This document shows, one piece after another, positions 27,060 through 36,050 of a stretch of DNA of 64,000 nt (its first letter is position 1; every line of letters starts with the position of its first letter). This stretch comes from Lachnospiraceae bacterium. GTDB taxonomy: Bacteria; Bacillota; Clostridia; Lachnospirales; Lachnospiraceae. The notes beneath the pieces are model-generated. The model worked only from the letters and a program-made list of their open reading frames with translations. It was not told the DNA's origin and did not search any database. The translations under genes were made by a program, and so were the position numbers. The stretch covers positions 102,624 through 166,623 of the forward strand of contig JAIKZI010000066.1 of the NCBI GenBank assembly GCA_024682375.1, in the 5' to 3' direction.

Positions 27060-27356
27060 ATGGTTTATGACAGAGCTCTAAGGCTAATCAGAACAAACAA
27101 TATTAAAAAAGGAGCTTTAGCAGAATCAATTGGGGTTTCAAGAAGTACTCTAAGTAACTACTTACACGGTGTCAGAGAACCTGATACTATCGTGTTACTT
27201 CGAATGGCTGGTATTTTAGGAGTTTCAACTGACTATCTAGTCGGCACAACCGATATTCCTACGCCACCAGAAAATCAGATAGAATATCTACTAAAAAAGC
27301 ACAATTTTGATGTTCTATCTGCCAGGTTACAGTATAAAATTAAAATTGAATCGTAA
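27060..27356 (+). CDS. Small XRE-family DNA-binding regulator
   Basis: 98 aa. Residues about 1-65 form a Cro/CI-type helix-turn-helix (KKGALAESIGVSRSTLSNYLHGVREPDTIVLLRMAGILGVSTDYLVG), with a short helical tail. AGGAGGG precedes the ATG. Co-transcribed with the reductase. Directly downstream lie two inverted copies of a sequence holding CACGTG, which could be its operator. No sensor domain is visible. Confidence 0.85.
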   Translation: MVYDRALRLIRTNNIKKGALAESIGVSRSTLSNYLHGVREPDTIVLLRMAGILGVSTDYLVGTTDIPTPPENQIEYLLKKHNFDVLSARLQYKIKIES

Positions 27357-27367
27357 ACATTCATAAA

Positions 27368-27450
27368 TTATCACGTGTATTTTTGTGCATATCACCAAAA
27401 TTGTCTCTAAGGCTTTGATATACGCAAATACACGTGATAATATTTTTATA
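27368..27450 (+). repeat. Long inverted repeat with CACGTG cores (terminator or operator)
   Basis: Arms TTATCACGTGTATTT (27368-27382) and its exact complement (27426-27440), extended inwards by about 10 imperfect pairs, around a 20-nt loop, then TATTTTTATAG. It may end the XRE mRNA. Each arm also contains the palindrome CACGTG, so it may bind a dimeric regulator. A possible promoter (TTGATA 27415-27420, 17 nt, TAATAT 27438-27443) for the next operon overlaps the right arm. Confidence 0.6.
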
Positions 27451-27476
27451 GAATTAAATATATACCGGGGAGAAAA

Positions 27477-27533
27477 TGAGCTAGGTACGAACAGACAGCT
27501 AAGGCTGTTTTATTTGTCTAGCTTATTTTTTTA
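27477..27533 (+). promoter_or_regulatory. Leader attenuator of the glp-like operon (likely GlpP target)
   Basis: Between the promoter region and the first gene sits a terminator-like hairpin: outer stem GAGCTAG / CTAGCTT, inner stem ACAGC / GCTGT, then ATTTTTTT. A terminator 25 nt in front of a gene suggests attenuation. GlpP, an RNA-binding antiterminator for glycerol-3-phosphate genes, is encoded 4 kb downstream (31518-32084). The link is inferred. Confidence 0.6.
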
Positions 27534-27556
27534 TGTAAAAAAGGAGGAACTACAAA

Positions 27557-28990
27557 ATGTATGATGCTGCGATAATCGGAGCAGGCGTAATTGGATGTGC
27601 CATCGCAAGGGAGCTATCTCGTTACAATGTAAAAGCATGTGTAATCGAACGAGAAGAAGATGTTTGTTGCGGAACATCAAAGGCTAACAGCGCAATCATC
27701 CACGCAGGTTTCGATGCAAAACCTGGTTCATTAAAAGCAAAGATGAATGTCAGAGGAAGCCAAATGATGGAAGAGCTCTCAAGGGAGCTTGATTTCCCAT
27801 ATAGAAGAAACGGATCTCTCGTCGTATGTACAAAAGATCAGGATGATAAAAAACTCGATGCACTTTTAGAACAGGGTCTAAAAAATGGTGTTAAAGATTT
27901 AAGAATCTTAGAGCGCAATGAACTTATAAAAATGGAGCCTAATCTTTCAGACGATGTAGTGAAAGCGCTTTTTGCCCCTACAGGTGCTATTGTTTGTCCT
28001 TTTAACATGACAATAGCTTTCGCAGAAAATGCATGTGACAATGGAATTGAATTCTTTCTAAATACTAATGTGGAAAAAATAGAGAAGGATGGTGAAAACT
28101 TCCTCATATCCACAAACAGAAATACTATAGAAACAAAAACAATTATAAACGCAGCTGGTGTTTATGCTGATTCTATCAATAATATGATAAATACTCACAA
28201 ATACCATATCACTGCACGACGTGGTGAATATAACCTATTAGATAAAGTTGCCGGAAATCACGTAGACAAAACTATATTCCAGCTTCCTTCAAAAATGGGT
28301 AAAGGTGTTCTCGTAACTCCTACTGTTCACGGGAATCTTTTAGTCGGACCAACTGCTGAAGATATCGATAACAAAGAAGGAGTAAACACAACTCTAAATG
28401 GATTAGGTTCACTAAAGCAAACCTCTTCTCTTTCTGTAAAAGATGTGCCATTTAGAGAGGTAATAACTGCCTTTGCAGGGCTTAGAGCTCATGAAGATGG
28501 TGGCGATTTTGTACTTGGAGAATCAGATGAATGCAAAGGATTATTCAACGCACTAGGTATCGAATCCCCAGGTCTTTCAAGTGCACCTGCAATCGGAGAA
28601 TTTATTGCAAAAGAAGTTTCTAATAAGCTAAACCTAGAATTAGATCCTAGCTTTAACGGTACTAGAAAAGGAATCTTAAATCCAAACACTCTTTCTATCG
28701 AAGAGCGAAATGAACTCATAAAGAAACACCCAGAATATGGCACAATTATCTGCAGATGTGAATCAATTTCTGAAGGTGAAATTCTAGATAGTATCCACAG
28801 AACTTTAGGTGCCAGATCTCTCGATGCCATAAAAAGAAGAACCCGTGCCGGAATGGGAAGATGCCAATCAGGCTTCTGCTCTCCAAGAACTATGGAAATC
28901 TTAGAAAGAGAAATCCCTATGAGTGCATTTGATGTTACTAAATCCGGTCACGGATCAAAACTTATTTTTGGATACAACAAGAGAGTATGA
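27557..28990 (+). CDS. FAD-dependent glycerol-3-phosphate dehydrogenase-like oxidoreductase with BFD-like Fe-S domain
   Basis: 477 aa. N-terminal FAD fold YDAAIIGAGVIGCAIARELSRYNVKACVIERE, a DAO-type substrate domain, then a C-terminal BFD-like [2Fe-2S] domain with four cysteines (ICRCESISEGEI.. and GRCQSGFCSPRTME). This matches GlpA-type anaerobic glycerol-3-phosphate dehydrogenases and related FAD oxidoreductases. AGGAGGA ribosome site. First of three genes with the FAD/NAD oxidoreductase and the DUF1667 protein, a set common in Clostridia. Probably oxidises glycerol-3-phosphate; the leader supports this, but the substrate is not proven. Confidence 0.88.
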   Translation: MYDAAIIGAGVIGCAIARELSRYNVKACVIEREEDVCCGTSKANSAIIHAGFDAKPGSLKAKMNVRGSQMMEELSRELDFPYRRNGSLVVCTKDQDDKKLDALLEQGLKNGVKDLRILERNELIKMEPNLSDDVVKALFAPTGAIVCPFNMTIAFAENACDNGIEFFLNTNVEKIEKDGENFLISTNRNTIETKTIINAAGVYADSINNMINTHKYHITARRGEYNLLDKVAGNHVDKTIFQLPSKMGKGVLVTPTVHGNLLVGPTAEDIDNKEGVNTTLNGLGSLKQTSSLSVKDVPFREVITAFAGLRAHEDGGDFVLGESDECKGLFNALGIESPGLSSAPAIGEFIAKEVSNKLNLELDPSFNGTRKGILNPNTLSIEERNELIKKHPEYGTIICRCESISEGEILDSIHRTLGARSLDAIKRRTRAGMGRCQSGFCSPRTMEILEREIPMSAFDVTKSGHGSKLIFGYNKRV

Positions 28991-29001
28991 GGAGGCCTAT
29001 T

Positions 29002-30264
29002 ATGAAAAATTATGACTTAGTAATTATCGGAGGAGGCCCTGCAGGACTCGCAGCCGCAATCTCAGCAAAAGAATCCGGAATAGATAGCATCCTCATCCTA
29101 GAACGTGATAAAGAATTGGGTGGAATTCTAAACCAGTGTATTCACAACGGTTTTGGTCTCCACACTTTTAACGAAGAACTGACCGGTCCTGAATACGCTG
29201 CCCGATTCATCGATAGAGTTTTAGAACTTGGAATTGAATATAAACTTAATACTATGGTTATGGACATCACCAAGGATAAAAAAGTAACCGCTATGAATAG
29301 AGAGGACGGACTTTTTTCCATAGATGCAAAAAGCGTAATTCTTGCTATGGGATGTAGAGAACGTCCTAGAGGTGCTTTAAATATCCCTGGATATCGCCCT
29401 GCTGGAATCTATAGTGCAGGAACCGCTCAAAGACTTGTAAATATCGAAGGATATATGCCAGGAAGGAAAGTTGTAATCCTAGGTTCAGGCGATATCGGAC
29501 TTATTATGGCAAGACGTATGACATTAGAAGGTGCCGAGGTCAAAGTTGTAGCCGAGATTATGCCATATTCCGGTGGACTTAAAAGGAATATCGTCCAGTG
29601 TCTAGACGATTTCAACATACCTCTGAAACTCAGCCATACCGTCGTAGATATTGAAGGTAAAGACAGAGTTTCTGCTGTCACAATTGCAAAAGTAGATGAA
29701 CATATGAAGCCAATACCTGGAACCGAGGAAAGATATGAGTGTGATACGCTCCTACTCTCTGTCGGCCTACTTCCTGAAAACGAATTATCTCGCCAGTCGG
29801 GTGTAGAACTCTCTCCTATCCACAGAGGGCCTATCGTAAACGATAGTTTAGAAACCAGCGTTCCTGGAATCTTTGCCTGTGGCAATGTTCTTCACGTACA
29901 CGACCTTGTAGACTTTGTTTCAAAAGAAGCTTCTCAGGCGGGAAAAAGTGCTGCCCTCTATATTAAAAACGGTGAAAAGGAAAATTCCATTTCACTTCCA
30001 ATTAATGCAGTAGATGGGGTTAGATACACAGTACCTGAATTCATACGTCCAAATGACATGGAGGAATCAGTAACCGTTCGTTTTAGAGTCGGTGGTGTTT
30101 TCAAAAAATGTGCTATTGCAACTTATTTCGGCGACACATTAGTTTCAAAAAAGAAGAGACCTATTATGGCGCCCGGCGAAATGGAACAGGTCGTTATTAA
30201 GAAATCAGATCTTTTAAATGCGGGTGATATAAAAGACATCACTATAAAAATAGAGGAGGCGTAA
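29002..30264 (+). CDS. FAD/NAD(P)-binding oxidoreductase (GlpB-like partner)
   Basis: 420 aa from the ATG of MKNYDLVIIGGG, which has GAGGAGG upstream; the track's start five codons earlier lacks one. Two dinucleotide folds: DLVIIGGGPAGLAAAISAKE and RKVVILGSGDIGLIMARRM. There is also the FAD-end motif VPGIFACGNVLHVHDLVDFV. It lacks a redox CxxxxC disulfide at the usual place; an AMGCRERPRG motif is present, as in alpha subunits of such complexes. It likely passes electrons between the first gene's product and a pyridine nucleotide or quinone. Confidence 0.85.
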   Translation: MKNYDLVIIGGGPAGLAAAISAKESGIDSILILERDKELGGILNQCIHNGFGLHTFNEELTGPEYAARFIDRVLELGIEYKLNTMVMDITKDKKVTAMNREDGLFSIDAKSVILAMGCRERPRGALNIPGYRPAGIYSAGTAQRLVNIEGYMPGRKVVILGSGDIGLIMARRMTLEGAEVKVVAEIMPYSGGLKRNIVQCLDDFNIPLKLSHTVVDIEGKDRVSAVTIAKVDEHMKPIPGTEERYECDTLLLSVGLLPENELSRQSGVELSPIHRGPIVNDSLETSVPGIFACGNVLHVHDLVDFVSKEASQAGKSAALYIKNGEKENSISLPINAVDGVRYTVPEFIRPNDMEESVTVRFRVGGVFKKCAIATYFGDTLVSKKKRPIMAPGEMEQVVIKKSDLLNAGDIKDITIKIEEA

Positions 30265-30267
30265 ATT

Positions 30268-30633
30268 ATGGAAACAAAAAATTTAACATGCATAAATTGC
30301 CCTATGGGTTGCGCGCTCACAGTAACTCTAGATAACGGTGAGGTCACAAGCGTAACTGGAAACACTTGTAAAAGAGGCGATATCTATGCCCGAAAAGAAG
30401 TCACAAATCCTACTCGAATTGTTACATCTTCAGTCCGTGTAAAGGGTGGCGAAATTCCAATGGTATCATGTAAAACTAAAAATGATATTCCAAAAGGAAT
30501 GATTTTCGATATCACAAATGCACTTTGTAATGTCGAAGTTAGTGCTCCTGTAAAAATAGGAGATGTCATTATAGAAAATGTTTTAGACACTGGAGTCGAT
30601 ATAATAGCAACCAAAAATGTCGCTGCAATCTAA
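30268..30633 (+). CDS. DUF1667 cysteine-rich small protein
   Basis: 121 aa. Cysteines in LTCINCPMGCALTVT and NTCKRGDIYARKEVTNPTR resemble the start of molybdopterin or Fe-S proteins, and the family normally accompanies GlpA/GlpB-like pairs. Probably the third, metal-binding subunit of the complex. Starts 3 nt after the previous stop, with GAGGAGG upstream. No activity is known for the family. Confidence 0.88.
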   Translation: METKNLTCINCPMGCALTVTLDNGEVTSVTGNTCKRGDIYARKEVTNPTRIVTSSVRVKGGEIPMVSCKTKNDIPKGMIFDITNALCNVEVSAPVKIGDVIIENVLDTGVDIIATKNVAAI

Positions 30634-30645
30634 TCTTTCTTTCAT

Positions 30646-30674
30646 TTGACATATATTTTTTCACTCACTAAAAT
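30646..30674 (+). promoter_or_regulatory. murI promoter
   Basis: TTGACA, exactly 17 nt, TAAAAT, about 25 nt before the murI start; it separates murI from the glp-like operon. Confidence 0.75.
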
Positions 30675-30699
30675 GTATATGCTAGAAAGAAGGATAATA

Positions 30700-31479
30700 A
30701 TGAAATTTGATATAAATGCTCCTATTCTCGTCTTCGACTCTGGAGTCGGTGGAATTAGTGTACTAAAGGAACTTGTAAAAGTAATGCCACACGAGGATTT
30801 CATTTTTTTCGGAGATTCAAAGAACTCTCCATATGGAACGAAACCAACAGAGGTTGTAAAAAAGCTTACAATCGATAAGGTTTCAGAGTACTTACGTTTA
30901 GGGATAAAAGGATGCGCAATTGCATGTAATACTGCAACAAGCGCCGCAGTAGCTGATATGCGAGTTCTATTTCCAGAGCTTCCACTTGTAGGAATAGAAC
31001 CAGCTATAAAACCTGCAGCACTTAATCATCCGGGCGGAAGAATTCTTGTCATGGCAACGCCTATTACAATAGAAGGCCAGAAGCTACATAATCAGATAAA
31101 GCTTTACGAAGACATAGCTACAATAATTCCCCTTGCCTGTCCTGGACTTATGGAGTTTATCGAAGGTGGAAAAATAGATAGCCCGGAACTTATCGACTAT
31201 CTAAAAGAACATTTAAAAGAATATATAGAAAATCCGGTAGATGCATTTGTAACTGGATGTACACACTACCCATTCGTTGCTGATAAGATTTCCAGTGTTC
31301 TAGGATCTAATGTCAAACATTACGACGGAGCAAACGGTACAGCCAGAGAATTAAAAAGACGTCTAAATGAAGCTAAATTATTAAAAGACTCCGGAGAAGG
31401 GCATATCAAATTTATAAGCAGCGATCCTTCACCTGAAAAGATACAACAATGTAAAACATTATTTAATAGACCGTTATAA
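30700..31479 (+). CDS. murI: Glutamate racemase
   Basis: 259 aa from the ATG of MKFDINAPILVFDSG, with AGAAGGA upstream. The track starts 18 codons earlier, inside the promoter. It makes D-glutamate for peptidoglycan. N-terminal VFDSGVGGISVLKEL, FFGDSKNSPYGTK, the first catalytic Cys in AIACNTATSAAV, the second in FVTGCTHYPFV, and PLACPGLMEFIEGG. Single-gene unit ended by a strong bidirectional terminator shared with glpP. Confidence 0.95.
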   Translation: MKFDINAPILVFDSGVGGISVLKELVKVMPHEDFIFFGDSKNSPYGTKPTEVVKKLTIDKVSEYLRLGIKGCAIACNTATSAAVADMRVLFPELPLVGIEPAIKPAALNHPGGRILVMATPITIEGQKLHNQIKLYEDIATIIPLACPGLMEFIEGGKIDSPELIDYLKEHLKEYIENPVDAFVTGCTHYPFVADKISSVLGSNVKHYDGANGTARELKRRLNEAKLLKDSGEGHIKFISSDPSPEKIQQCKTLFNRPL

Positions 31480-31480
31480 C

Positions 31481-31520
31481 AAAAGAAGCTTAAGAGAATT
31501 ACTCTTAAGCTTCTTTTTTA
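31481..31520. terminator. Bidirectional terminator between murI and glpP
   Basis: 16-bp stem AAAAGAAGCTTAAGAG / CTCTTAAGCTTCTTTT with a 5-nt loop, flanked by A and T runs. Confidence 0.9.
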
Positions 31521-32084
31521 TTCAAACCATACATCTCTATTTGTAGAGGAAATAGCTGTAGCTCCGGCATTCAAGACTGAATACACATCTTCTTTGTCGC
31601 TAACCAATCCTCCACCTATCACGGGACATTTAACCTTAGAAACAATTTTTGCTACAATCTTTGGCATCAAAGCCGGCATTACCTCAATCACATCAGGCTT
31701 TGCCTGCTTCATCTGCTTCTCTATATTTGATATAGCCATAGAATCAATAACAAAAAATCTCATAACCGTATATAAACCGAGCTCTTTTGCCCGAAGAATA
31801 ACCTGAGATTTTGTTGATATGATTCCCGATGCCCTTGTCTTTGTTTTTATAAAATCAACCGCAACTTCACAAGAGTACAGCCCTGATATCAAATCCACAT
31901 GGACAAAAGCCAGTTTATTCTTTTCATTGATTCTTTCAACTATCGATGGGATTGTAAGAATATCTCCATATAACACAAAAATAATTTTTGCATCACACAA
32001 AAGGCATCTTTCTAATCCTTCGTCATCTTTTATTGCAGCAATAATTGGTGAATCAAACAATGCGTCTTTAAATTGTTCGTTCAT
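31518..32084 (-). CDS. glpP: Glycerol-3-phosphate responsive antiterminator GlpP
   Basis: 188 aa, the family length. TIM-barrel-like RNA-binding protein that binds glycerol-3-phosphate and prevents termination in leaders of glp mRNAs. Signature segments: SPIIAAIKDDEGLERCL, IFVLYGDILTIPSIVERI, VHVDLISGLYSCEVAVDFI, ASGIISTKSQVILRAKELG, VIEVMPALMPKIV and PVIGGGLVSDKEDV. It overlaps yhaN by 4 nt, so it is expressed with the nuclease genes yhaO and yhaN. Its likely target is the leader at 27477. Confidence 0.93.
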   Translation of the reverse strand: MNEQFKDALFDSPIIAAIKDDEGLERCLLCDAKIIFVLYGDILTIPSIVERINEKNKLAFVHVDLISGLYSCEVAVDFIKTKTRASGIISTKSQVILRAKELGLYTVMRFFVIDSMAISNIEKQMKQAKPDVIEVMPALMPKIVAKIVSKVKCPVIGGGLVSDKEDVYSVLNAGATAISSTNRDVWFE

Positions 32085-34789
32085 TTTGCTTCCTCTAACG
32101 CTCTACTCGTATGACAGGTAAAATAGATTATCTGTCTATTGGAAGAGACTCTGTCTAAAAGAGACAACCCCTCTTTTATCTTATCATCATCAAAACTAGT
32201 AAACGGATCATCTAAAAATACAACAGGCTGTTCCTTTTCATACATCGCATCAATAAGAGCAAATCTAACAGAAAGAGAAACCATATCCTTATATCCTTCA
32301 CTCAAATAATCAGTTCCGATTGCTCTGCCTCTGTATTTAAATCGAACTTTCAAATCCATATCCAATTCGAAATCCTTTGAAATTGCACTATTGTCTTTAT
32401 CAGGATACATCTGGTCCAAATAATAAACCATCTTCTTCTGAAGAGGTCCCATATATTCAGCCATAAACTTATCTCTAGCCATCTTCAGATAATCTTTTGC
32501 CGCATCGAGAATCTTTACCTTCTTCTCGTACTGTTTTCTGATCTCCTCCAGTCCGACAATTCTGTCCTTATCATCTTCAAGGCTAACAATCTGATCTGCA
32601 ATATCATTTAGAGTTTCCTGATCCTGATCATAATAATGAAGATTAGTTGCAATCATCTCATCAAGCTGAGCATCTCTCTCCTGTAGTTCCTCAATAGGAG
32701 CATTTAATGTGGAATCAGGCAATTCTTCCTTCAAAGCCAAAATTTCAGAAGTAAGACTCTCAACTTCCTCCTGAAGTGTCAAATATACATTCTGATTCTG
32801 TCTAATTGAAGAAATCTTATCCGTATAATTCCATTCATTAATGTCATCACCTTCTTCCAGAACAGCTTCATAATTATATCGATTTAAAAAGTTTTCAATA
32901 TCGTTTTTCTCTAAATCCACTCGATTCTTAAGAAGTGAAACATTACCTTTTTCCTTATCGTTATCTTTCTTCTTCTTTAAATCTTCCCTCAATTCCTTAA
33001 GAAGGGCAATCTCATTCATCTCATGGTACAAATCCATACCATAACTTTCGGCATAGTTATGAAGTGAAGTATAGAGTGAAAGCTGTTTGGCAGAAAGTTC
33101 CTCGATTGCACCAGAACTCTTTTCCATCATATCGTGGTCTAATTTTTCAAGATGCTCTAGTCTATCAAGTTTTCTCTGTACCTCGTTTACAGCCTCAGTA
33201 ATATCCTCATTTCTTTCAATATCAAATCTATCAAAGAAAGATTTTGAAACTGATTTCAGTTCATCAATTTCTCCACGGACCGCCTCTAATCTATCGACAA
33301 CTTCATTCATTTCTCTAGAAACTCTAGCTTCGCGAAGTTTTTGTGCATTCTTTAAATGAAGTTTTCTAAGTATAAATAAAAGAGCAAAAATTCCTGAAAG
33401 CACTCCAAAGATTATTGAAACAAGCTCTGTATCCCTACCGTCAAACATCAGCAAAAATACAAGCGCACCTACAGCTAAAACGACAGTCAAAATAGAATAC
33501 AAAGTCTCTCTTCCACCTGCATTTGACTTATGATTGTCAATAACATATCGTCTATCGTTTTCTACTTTATCCATATTCTCTAGGATAGCCTTTTCCTGTC
33601 CAGCCAAAGTAGAAATCTGACCTTCAAGCCTGAGCAGATTGGTAATCTCATCATGTTCAGGTCTACCCTTCTGGAAGAACTCGCGGAGCATCTTCATCTC
33701 TCTCTCATCTTCAGGGCCAAGAGTTGAAGAATCTCTCATCATTCGAAGCTCTTTAATTCTATCAGCATCTGCCTGCCAATTATCGATATCTGCTTCGCTA
33801 GGAAGATTTTCGGAAAAAAGATTATCTATCCTATTCTCTTCCTCTTCGGACAAAAGCTCCTTGGTCTTTGATTCAAGACTTCTATTATCAAGGGAATACT
33901 TCTGAATCAACTCATCATATTCATCTATATCTTCATCACTTGGACTGCCATTTACAAAGAACAAATCCAGCTTTGATAATCTCTCATTATCCGAATCTAG
34001 TCTCTCACTCTTTGCCTGAAGAACTCCAGACTTTTCTGCATTCTTCTCTCTTATAGAGATTTCCTTCTTCAGATTAGTCTTCTCCAAACGAAGATCTAAT
34101 ATAGTTGCTTCACGGTTTTTAAAAATCTCCTGCTGAGATCTATAAGCTTCATATAATGGAGGAATCTCTTCCGTCTTTATTTTCAAATCTCTGATTTCAT
34201 CTGAAATCACATCCAGCTTTCCAGGATTATTCTTTCTACGGGATTTTAGAGATTTTCTCGCTTCTTCGATTCTGGCTACTGCTGCCTCAAATTCATCCAA
34301 ATCATCTCTCGTCTGTGAAAGATTTCCCACCTTCGCATTGATTTTATCTGTAATAGAAGTAGAGATATCTGTCTGTCCGATAAAAATTGTTTTTTCAAAA
34401 GATTCCTGATCTACTCCGAAAATTTCTTCTCCCAAATTCTCCGTATATATATCAGTTTCTCTTCCTGTCTCTTCATCGTAAAGTTTAAAAGTATCCTCGC
34501 TACCTTTTTCCCCGAAATATCTTTCTACTCTAAATACACCTTTAGAAGTCTCAAATACCAAACTTCCACCGAAAACACCGCCATCCCACGGCAGGTAGTG
34601 TTTTCTCTCCGTGAGAGATTTAGAATTAGGAGAATATATAAGTCCGTAAAACATCGATTTTATAAATACAGAAAAGGTAGTCTTTCCCCACCCATTCTCT
34701 TCAAAAATCGTATTCAAGCCATCAGAAAATTTATACTCAAAATCTCTAAGTCTTCCGAAGCCTGTAATATAACAGCTCTTCAATATCAT
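32081..34789 (-). CDS. yhaN: YhaN-type SMC/SbcC-like ATPase with central membrane hairpin
   Basis: 902 aa. Split ABC ATPase: Walker A at FEENGWGKTTFSVFIKSM (about 30-46) and Walker B VFLDDPFTSFDDDKI near the end, with YLSEGYKDMVSLSVRFALIDAMY as signature. Long coiled coils lie between. In the middle are two adjacent hydrophobic helices (about 430-448 and 457-474), found in YhaN but not in SbcC. It probably works with YhaO as an Mre11-Rad50-like nuclease complex tied to the membrane. It overlaps yhaO by 4 nt and glpP by 4 nt. Role in DNA repair is inferred from family. Confidence 0.85.
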   Translation of the reverse strand: MILKSCYITGFGRLRDFEYKFSDGLNTIFEENGWGKTTFSVFIKSMFYGLIYSPNSKSLTERKHYLPWDGGVFGGSLVFETSKGVFRVERYFGEKGSEDTFKLYDEETGRETDIYTENLGEEIFGVDQESFEKTIFIGQTDISTSITDKINAKVGNLSQTRDDLDEFEAAVARIEEARKSLKSRRKNNPGKLDVISDEIRDLKIKTEEIPPLYEAYRSQQEIFKNREATILDLRLEKTNLKKEISIREKNAEKSGVLQAKSERLDSDNERLSKLDLFFVNGSPSDEDIDEYDELIQKYSLDNRSLESKTKELLSEEEENRIDNLFSENLPSEADIDNWQADADRIKELRMMRDSSTLGPEDEREMKMLREFFQKGRPEHDEITNLLRLEGQISTLAGQEKAILENMDKVENDRRYVIDNHKSNAGGRETLYSILTVVLAVGALVFLLMFDGRDTELVSIIFGVLSGIFALLFILRKLHLKNAQKLREARVSREMNEVVDRLEAVRGEIDELKSVSKSFFDRFDIERNEDITEAVNEVQRKLDRLEHLEKLDHDMMEKSSGAIEELSAKQLSLYTSLHNYAESYGMDLYHEMNEIALLKELREDLKKKKDNDKEKGNVSLLKNRVDLEKNDIENFLNRYNYEAVLEEGDDINEWNYTDKISSIRQNQNVYLTLQEEVESLTSEILALKEELPDSTLNAPIEELQERDAQLDEMIATNLHYYDQDQETLNDIADQIVSLEDDKDRIVGLEEIRKQYEKKVKILDAAKDYLKMARDKFMAEYMGPLQKKMVYYLDQMYPDKDNSAISKDFELDMDLKVRFKYRGRAIGTDYLSEGYKDMVSLSVRFALIDAMYEKEQPVVFLDDPFTSFDDDKIKEGLSLLDRVSSNRQIIYFTCHTSRALEEAK

Positions 34790-35880
34790 TCTAGAATATC
34801 CTCTCCCAAAATAGCCTTAATTCCAGTCTCTACGATTTCACTCTTCTCTTCCTCATCCAACTCCTGATTCTGAAGAAGTCTTACAAATTCCCCTTTGAGC
34901 GATCTATCATTTTTAAAGCTATCATAATCAATAAACACAGATGTCTGATCTGATACTTTCGAAAAGTAAAATCTGCCATTGAAATTTCTCTTTGCTCTTC
35001 GAATATCGAGATCCATACCAGTCTTTCCTCGCATAACGAACTTCACCAAATCGTCAGCTGGTACATCACTAACTCCTTCTTCCATTGCACTGATAACATT
35101 TGCCATGCTCATTTCGGGAGTTATAGACACCTCGATTTCATGCATAGTACGACGGGCAAATGGAATGAAATTATGAGAAATCTCTCCTTCCGAGATATCA
35201 ATCAATACGAAACCTTTTCTTCCGCACTCATCGAAACCTCTTCCTTCGAGGCAACCGCAATAGCAATACACTCCTCGATCATCCAACTTTTCTTCTGTAA
35301 ATTTATGTATATGGCCAAGTGCCAAATAGTCTATATTTTTTCCTCTAAAATCATCAATACGGATAATCTCATCCTGTGATACATCGCCTGTTACTACCTG
35401 TCCATGTAACATTACGATATTTATACGCGCCGGATCCAAAACCAGGTTACTAGACATAATCGATGCATTCTTATCATTCAATTCACGGCCACAAATTGTT
35501 ACCTCGCCGTCTTCTGAATCATAATTGTACATCGTCCAGGAATCTTCGTTAAAATGCTTGAGATTAGAAGGAATATCCTCTTCCTTCATGTTAGATAGGA
35601 AATCAGCATTGTCATGATTTCCCTTTAGATACAAGAAATCTATATCATCATGATTTCTTATTTCTTCAAGAATTCTATTTCTAGCAGACTTTCTAGTCTG
35701 CGCTCTATCAAAAAGATCACCCGCTATCATGATAACCTTCACCCTGTTTTGCATCGCGTATTCGACCATGCGGGAAAAAGTATCCAAAAGTTCTTCTCTT
35801 CTTTCTCTCGCCTGCTCTCTAGTTAGATTGCTTTCCATTCGCGAATCTAGATGTAAGTCAGCACAGTGAATAATTTTCAA
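34786..35880 (-). CDS. yhaO: YhaO/SbcD-type metallophosphoesterase (nuclease)
   Basis: 364 aa. Calcineurin-like phosphoesterase with metal motifs IIHCADLHLDS, IMIAGDLFDRA, LYLKGNHDNADF, MLHGQV and ALGHIHKFTE. This layout is that of Mre11/SbcD exonucleases. An N-terminal RREELLDTF segment and a C-terminal helical cap follow. First gene of yhaO-yhaN-glpP. Expected to act with the YhaN ATPase on DNA ends; not shown directly. Confidence 0.9.
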   Translation of the reverse strand: MKIIHCADLHLDSRMESNLTREQARERREELLDTFSRMVEYAMQNRVKVIMIAGDLFDRAQTRKSARNRILEEIRNHDDIDFLYLKGNHDNADFLSNMKEEDIPSNLKHFNEDSWTMYNYDSEDGEVTICGRELNDKNASIMSSNLVLDPARINIVMLHGQVVTGDVSQDEIIRIDDFRGKNIDYLALGHIHKFTEEKLDDRGVYCYCGCLEGRGFDECGRKGFVLIDISEGEISHNFIPFARRTMHEIEVSITPEMSMANVISAMEEGVSDVPADDLVKFVMRGKTGMDLDIRRAKRNFNGRFYFSKVSDQTSVFIDYDSFKNDRSLKGEFVRLLQNQELDEEEKSEIVETGIKAILGEDILE

Positions 35881-36050
35881 AAAATATCTCCTCCCATTTG
35901 ATTCTTAAATTATAAAAATCATATAAATTATACTATTATTTCCATGTTTAGTAAATTTAATATAAGCGTATTTCTCGTTTTGCTTCCTTGATTCTAGATG
36001 TTTTGGTAAAATAGGATTTGTATAAATTATAAAGAATGGAGTTTATATAC

